In this document: positions 5,944 to 8,730 of the stretch, piece by piece
How the letters are laid out: every line of letters begins with the position of its first letter
Numbering within the stretch: position 1 is the first letter of the stretch
Source of the DNA: JANYBV01 sp043763155
Lineage (GTDB): Bacteria > Pseudomonadota > Alphaproteobacteria > Rickettsiales > SXRF01
Reading direction: 5' to 3'
Assembly: GCA_043763155.1 (NCBI GenBank)
Contig: JAYULW010000095.1
Location: 1 to 8,730, forward strand
Length of the DNA: 8,730 nt
Position numbers and translations under genes: made by a program
The notes under the pieces: generated by a model
What the model saw: the letters and a program-made list of their open reading frames with translations, nothing else
Told to the model about the DNA's origin: nothing
The model's database searches: none

Positions 5944-6702
5944 ATGACAATCACGCAACTGGCCGTTTTCTTCGCTGTTTCCTTCATCGCCGCCGCCATC
6001 AACTCGGTCGCGGGCGGCGGAACTTTCCTTACCTTCCCGGTATTTATCTTAAACGGCCTCACCAGCGCCCAGGCCAATATCATGTCAACGGTAGCCCTCT
6101 GGCCCGGCGTGCTCGCCAGCTCTTACGGCTACCGCAGCGAAATGGGCTTAGGGCGCAAAAAACTGCTGCCCTTCATCATCATCGGCGTCATCGGCGGAGG
6201 CGCAGGGGCCGTGTGGTTCCTAAGCACCCCCGAATCCACCTTCGCAAGGCTGGTGCCGTGGCTGCTCTTAAGCGCAACCCTCATCTTCACCTTCGGTAAA
6301 TACGTAGTCGCAGGCTTAAACCGCCTCTCCATGTCCGCCCGCCACCGCACCATCCTCGCAATCTCTTTGCAAATCATCATCAGCATCTATGGCGGCTATT
6401 TCGGCGCAGGCATCGGCATCCTCACGCTGGCCATGCTGCAAATCCTCGGCCACACCAGCATCCACCAGATGAACGCGCTCAAAACCATCCTCACCGCCGC
6501 CATCAACGCCGCCACTGTCTTCATCTTCATCGCGTCCGGCAAAGTCCTCTGGGCGCATGCCGCCATCATGATGCTTGGCGCTATCTGCGGCGGCTATGCC
6601 GGCTCGCGCCTCGCCCTAAAACTCAAGCCCGCGCACGTCCGCATCCTCGTTTCCACCATCGGTTTTTCCATGACCGCATATTTTTTCCTGCGCGGCGCAT
6701 AG
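5944..6702 (+). CDS. TSUP (TauE/SafE) family membrane permease, substrate unknown
   Basis: The protein has 252 residues and is strongly hydrophobic, with about seven or eight predicted membrane segments (for example about 5-22, 27-40, 77-94, 104-122, 136-156, 184-198, 203-220, 232-248). The family fingerprint is present twice, as expected from its internal repeat: NSVAGGGTFLTFP (20-32) and SIYGGYFGAGIGILTLA (147-163). TSUP proteins export or import small sulphur-containing or organic anions such as sulphite, sulphoacetate or sulpholactate; E. coli YfcA is a same-sized relative. No sulphur-metabolism gene is nearby, so the substrate cannot be inferred. The ATG at 5944 follows a GGAAA sequence and matches the family start; an earlier ATG at 5827 would overlap rpiB and add 39 atypical residues. 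Confidence 0.9.
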   Translation: MTITQLAVFFAVSFIAAAINSVAGGGTFLTFPVFILNGLTSAQANIMSTVALWPGVLASSYGYRSEMGLGRKKLLPFIIIGVIGGGAGAVWFLSTPESTFARLVPWLLLSATLIFTFGKYVVAGLNRLSMSARHRTILAISLQIIISIYGGYFGAGIGILTLAMLQILGHTSIHQMNALKTILTAAINAATVFIFIASGKVLWAHAAIMMLGAICGGYAGSRLALKLKPAHVRILVSTIGFSMTAYFFLRGA

Positions 6703-6744
6703 CGATACTTTCAACATGCACGGAGGAGTCCTTCACGACGACTA

Positions 6745-6759
6745 GCCGCATTGCGCGGC
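6745..6759. other. Short GC-rich hairpin after the permease gene
   Basis: GCCGC (6745-6749) and GCGGC (6755-6759) form a 5-bp stem with a 5-base loop, 43 bases after the permease stop. No T-run follows, so it is at best a weak or Rho-assisted termination signal. Confidence 0.25.
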
Positions 6760-6775
6760 GCAGCCTGCGTGGCAC

Positions 6776-6804
6776 TTGAACGCATTCTTTAATATTTCTT
6801 AAAT
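6776..6804 (+). promoter_or_regulatory. Possible upstream promoter of mipZ
   Basis: TTGAAC (6776-6781) and TTAAAT (6799-6804) are separated by 17 bases, matching 4 of 6 positions in each hexamer. The tract also holds TTAA (6789-6792) and TTAA (6799-6802) with a 6-base spacer. It is weaker than the promoter at 6811-6838. Confidence 0.3.
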
Positions 6805-6810
6805 TACTCA

Positions 6811-6838
6811 TTGAGTCCTGCGAATGGCTGGCTATACT
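6811..6838 (+). promoter_or_regulatory. Likely mipZ promoter with an embedded GANTC site
   Basis: TTGAGT (6811-6816, 4 of 6) and TATACT (6833-6838, 5 of 6) are 16 bases apart, predicting a start near 6845 and a leader of about 29 bases. GAGTC at 6813-6817, a CcrM-type GANTC methylation site, overlaps the -35 hexamer; another GAGTC lies at 6726-6730. In Caulobacter, mipZ is among the cell-cycle genes controlled through CcrM methylation and GcrA, so this may be the same kind of control. Confidence 0.5.
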
Positions 6839-6873
6839 CAAGTCATAAAAAATGTTTTGAGGGTGGAAACGTT

Positions 6874-8097
6874 ATGAATGACCAAGTGTTTTCTTCTCCG
6901 ATCTTTTCCGCAGCTGGCAACATGCCAGTAGCACCGCAGCAGAAAAAAGCCTACGTGGTCGTGCTGGGTAACGAAAAGGGCGGATCGGGAAAAACCACGA
7001 CCTGCATGCACCTGATCATCTCGCTTTTGCGCCTTGGTTTCACGGTCGGCAGCATTGATATTGATTCGCGCCAGCGCTCGCTTTCCCGCTACCTCGAAAA
7101 CCGCCGCCAGACCATGCTGAAAGAAGGCGTGACCCTGCCGCAGCCGCAGCACATCGTCATCCAGCGCAGCCCGTTCAACATCGTGCAGGAAGCCGAAGAA
7201 GACGAGCGCGAACGCTTCACCAAAGCCCTTGCCCGTGTCTCCGCCGCCAACGATTTCGTGGTGATTGACTCCCCCGGCTCCGACACCTTCCTCGCCCGCG
7301 TGGCCCACGCCCACGCCGACACCGTCATCACCCCCATCAACGATAGCTTCGTGGATCTGGACGTGCTGGCAACGGTAGACGGCCAGACCATGAAGATCAT
7401 CAAGCCCTCCATCTATTCCGAAATGGTATGGGAACAAAAACTGCAACGCGCCAAGCGCGACGGCGGCAGCATCGAGTGGATCGTGATGCGCAACCGCCTC
7501 AGCAACATTGATGCGAAAAACAAGCGTTTCATGACCCAGGTCACCACCGACCTCTCGCGCCGCATCGGCTTCCGCGTGGCCCCCGGTTTTTCCGAGCGCG
7601 TCATCTTCCGCGAAATGTTCCTGCAGGGCCTGACCGTACTCGACATCATGGAAGCCGGTGGCAACACCAGCCTGTCGCTGTCCCACGTGGCCGCCCGTCA
7701 GGAAGTGCGCGACCTGCTCAAAACCCTGCAAATCCCGCTCATCACCGACCGCATCTCCAAAACCCGCAGCGAAGCCGACATCCGCGAAGAAGAAAAAGCC
7801 GCTGAAAAAGCCGCCGCCGCCAAAGCCGCCGCAGCCGCCAAACGCGAAGAACCCGAAGCCATGCGCGATTCGCTGCTGGCAGAAGGCGCGCCCAAAGCCG
7901 CTGAGCCTGTAAAAGCACCCGAAGCGGTAAAGCCCCCAGTACCAGAAGTAACACCAGAAGTTACGCCAGCAGCGATTGAAGCAACCGCCGCACCGGAAAA
8001 AGAAACCACCGCCGAAGTAAAGCTATCCTCCGGTCCGGTCATGTCTGCAACCGTTGAAGAGCCTAAGCTCGCTGAACCCGTTGAGCTTGCGTCCTAA
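6874..8097 (+). CDS. mipZ: MipZ, ParA/MinD-family cell-division site regulator, with a long low-complexity C-terminal tail
   Basis: From the ATG at 6874 the protein has 407 residues. Residues about 25-290 are a full MipZ domain: deviant Walker A EKGGSGKTT (34-42) with signature K35 and catalytic-loop K40, IDIDSRQRSLSRYLENRR (61-78), Walker B-like FVVIDSPG (128-135), and TPINDSFVDLDVL (153-165), as in Caulobacter MipZ. That protein binds ParB at the pole, forms a DNA-associated ATP gradient and blocks FtsZ polymerisation away from midcell. Unusual parts are about 24 extra residues at the N-terminus and a tail of about 117 residues (291-407): first an Ala/Lys/Glu-rich, probably helical segment (304-326), then Pro/Val/Glu/Ala-rich disorder. 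Caulobacter MipZ is much shorter and lacks this tail. A TTG 21 codons upstream (6811) lies in the promoter and is unlikely to be the start; a GAGGGTGGA sequence precedes the ATG. Confidence 0.93.
   Translation: MNDQVFSSPIFSAAGNMPVAPQQKKAYVVVLGNEKGGSGKTTTCMHLIISLLRLGFTVGSIDIDSRQRSLSRYLENRRQTMLKEGVTLPQPQHIVIQRSPFNIVQEAEEDERERFTKALARVSAANDFVVIDSPGSDTFLARVAHAHADTVITPINDSFVDLDVLATVDGQTMKIIKPSIYSEMVWEQKLQRAKRDGGSIEWIVMRNRLSNIDAKNKRFMTQVTTDLSRRIGFRVAPGFSERVIFREMFLQGLTVLDIMEAGGNTSLSLSHVAARQEVRDLLKTLQIPLITDRISKTRSEADIREEEKAAEKAAAAKAAAAAKREEPEAMRDSLLAEGAPKAAEPVKAPEAVKPPVPEVTPEVTPAAIEATAAPEKETTAEVKLSSGPVMSATVEEPKLAEPVELAS
7942..7965 (+). repeat. Tandem 12-base repeat inside the mipZ tail
   Basis: CCAGAAGTAACA (7942-7953) is followed directly by CCAGAAGTTACG (7954-7965), 10 of 12 identical, encoding two PEVT units (357-364). 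Codons such as GTA, CCA and GTT here differ from the GC-ending codons of the MipZ core, which fits a recently expanded, loosely constrained tail. Confidence 0.6.
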
Positions 8098-8100
8098 GCG

Positions 8101-8730
8101 TTATTTTTTGGCGGTCAGCGCCTGAATCTGCGCAACGCCCGCGGCCACTTTCATATCCAGTAGCTTCTGCCCATACGCAACGGTTGCGCCCATCGGGTCG
8201 CCCACCGCTCCCGTGGTTGCGGAATCTTTCTCGTAATAATGCATGAGCTTGTCAGCGCGCACGCCGTCTTTGTGGCTGGCGAGCGTTTCTGAAGCATCCA
8301 TAAACCCGGCATGGGCCTGCGGGTCATCGCCGCCCAGCTTCTGCGCTTTGGCCCATTTAGCGGCGTCTTCGTCGGCGTAATACTGGTCAAGCGTTGCCAC
8401 CACCACGCCGTCTTTCGCCCATTCCTTGGTAAGCTTTTCGGCGACCATCGCCTGCGGCGCCTGGTTCGGGCCGCTATCACCGAGGAAGAAAATATAATGG
8501 AAGCCATGTTGCTTGAAGCTTCGCGCCGTATCTTCCAGCACAGCGGCAAACGCTGTGTCGTTGATGCTGATGGTGCCGGGGAATAACATATGCCCCTGCG
8601 CGGGGTTAATGCTGCCCTCAGGCACATAAGCCATGACGGGTGCCGCCAAAGCATTGCCCAATCGCTTGGCAATCTCGCCAGAGGTGTATTTCACAATCCA
8701 GTTATGCTTGCCGATGGCAATCGCCGGGCC
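8101..8730 (-). CDS. Creatininase-family protein, 5' end missing, metal site altered
   Basis: The frame is open from the right edge to the stop at 8103-8101, giving 209 residues of C-terminal sequence. A GTG at 8694 is only an internal valine, because family-like sequence (GKHN) continues upstream of it. Family signatures are AYVPEGSI, GHMLFPGTISI, the following helix and ARSFKQHGFHYIFFLGDSGPNQ, then QAHAGFMDASETLA and GAVGDPMGAT near the end. Creatininase-family enzymes are metal-dependent amidohydrolases; this branch resembles the often secreted, uncharacterised relatives. The missing N-terminus should carry the E-x-x-G-P-H metal motif and any signal peptide. At the edge GP is followed by A rather than the usual H, and the usual GDHGG histidine is serine (8473-8475). 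Activity is therefore doubtful. The gene converges on mipZ with 3 bases between stops. Confidence 0.8.
   Translation of the reverse strand, partial: GPAIAIGKHNWIVKYTSGEIAKRLGNALAAPVMAYVPEGSINPAQGHMLFPGTISINDTAFAAVLEDTARSFKQHGFHYIFFLGDSGPNQAPQAMVAEKLTKEWAKDGVVVATLDQYYADEDAAKWAKAQKLGGDDPQAHAGFMDASETLASHKDGVRADKLMHYYEKDSATTGAVGDPMGATVAYGQKLLDMKVAAGVAQIQALTAKK

Noticed and set aside
6789..6802. CtrA-box-like TTAA-N6-TTAA upstream of mipZ
   Set aside because: The CtrA consensus as I know it has a 7-base spacer; here it is 6, and the tract is AT-rich enough for TTAA pairs to arise by chance.
6838..7731. Minus-strand open frame of 297 codons opposite mipZ
   Set aside because: It is the antisense of conserved MipZ sequence; its His/Gly/Val-rich composition comes from the GC-rich codons of the other strand.
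8065..8108. Intrinsic terminator at the mipZ end
   Set aside because: The AAGCTC/GAGCTT stem has a 12-base loop and lies 12 bases before the T-rich stretch; the closer GCTT/AAGC stem is only 4 bp. Neither makes a convincing terminator.

Overview
This is a chromosomal, mostly housekeeping stretch of an alphaproteobacterium. The main reasons are the gene order rpiB-glyA-nrdR-ribD-ribE-ribBX-ribH-nusB, which is the usual alphaproteobacterial riboflavin cluster, and a clear MipZ division-site regulator, a protein essentially confined to that class. The window gives no firm genus or order. There are no RNA genes, insertion sequences, CRISPR arrays or phage genes.

Layout. Eight minus-strand genes read from about 5846 down to position 1. 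rpiB (pentose phosphate pathway) and glyA (serine/glycine and one-carbon units) come first. nrdR (repressor of ribonucleotide reductase genes) follows a 160-base gap that holds a large palindrome and two NrdR-box-like sites. ribD, ribE, ribBX, ribH and nusB come next. From ribD to ribH the genes overlap by 28, 1 and 4 bases, so they are almost certainly translationally coupled; nusB follows 4 bases after ribH and runs off the left edge. Divergently on the plus strand lie a TauE/SafE (TSUP) membrane permease (5944-6702) and mipZ (6874-8097). A minus-strand creatininase-family gene converges on mipZ with only 3 bases between the stop codons and runs off the right edge.

How the genes work together. 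RibD (deaminase/reductase), RibB (dihydroxybutanone phosphate), RibH (lumazine synthase) and RibE (riboflavin synthase) give most of riboflavin synthesis. The ribulose 5-phosphate used by RibB is interconverted with ribose 5-phosphate by RpiB. The RibA-like half of the RibB fusion has lost its zinc cysteines, so GTP cyclohydrolase II should be encoded elsewhere in the genome.

I do not see a new multi-gene system here. The points most worth a second look are small: the palindrome with flanking NrdR-box-like sites ahead of nrdR, a terminator-like hairpin just before ribD, two GANTC methylation sites upstream of mipZ (one inside its likely promoter), a long Ala/Glu/Pro-rich tail on MipZ, a dyad inside the permease promoter, and a creatininase-family protein that has lost usual metal-ligand residues.
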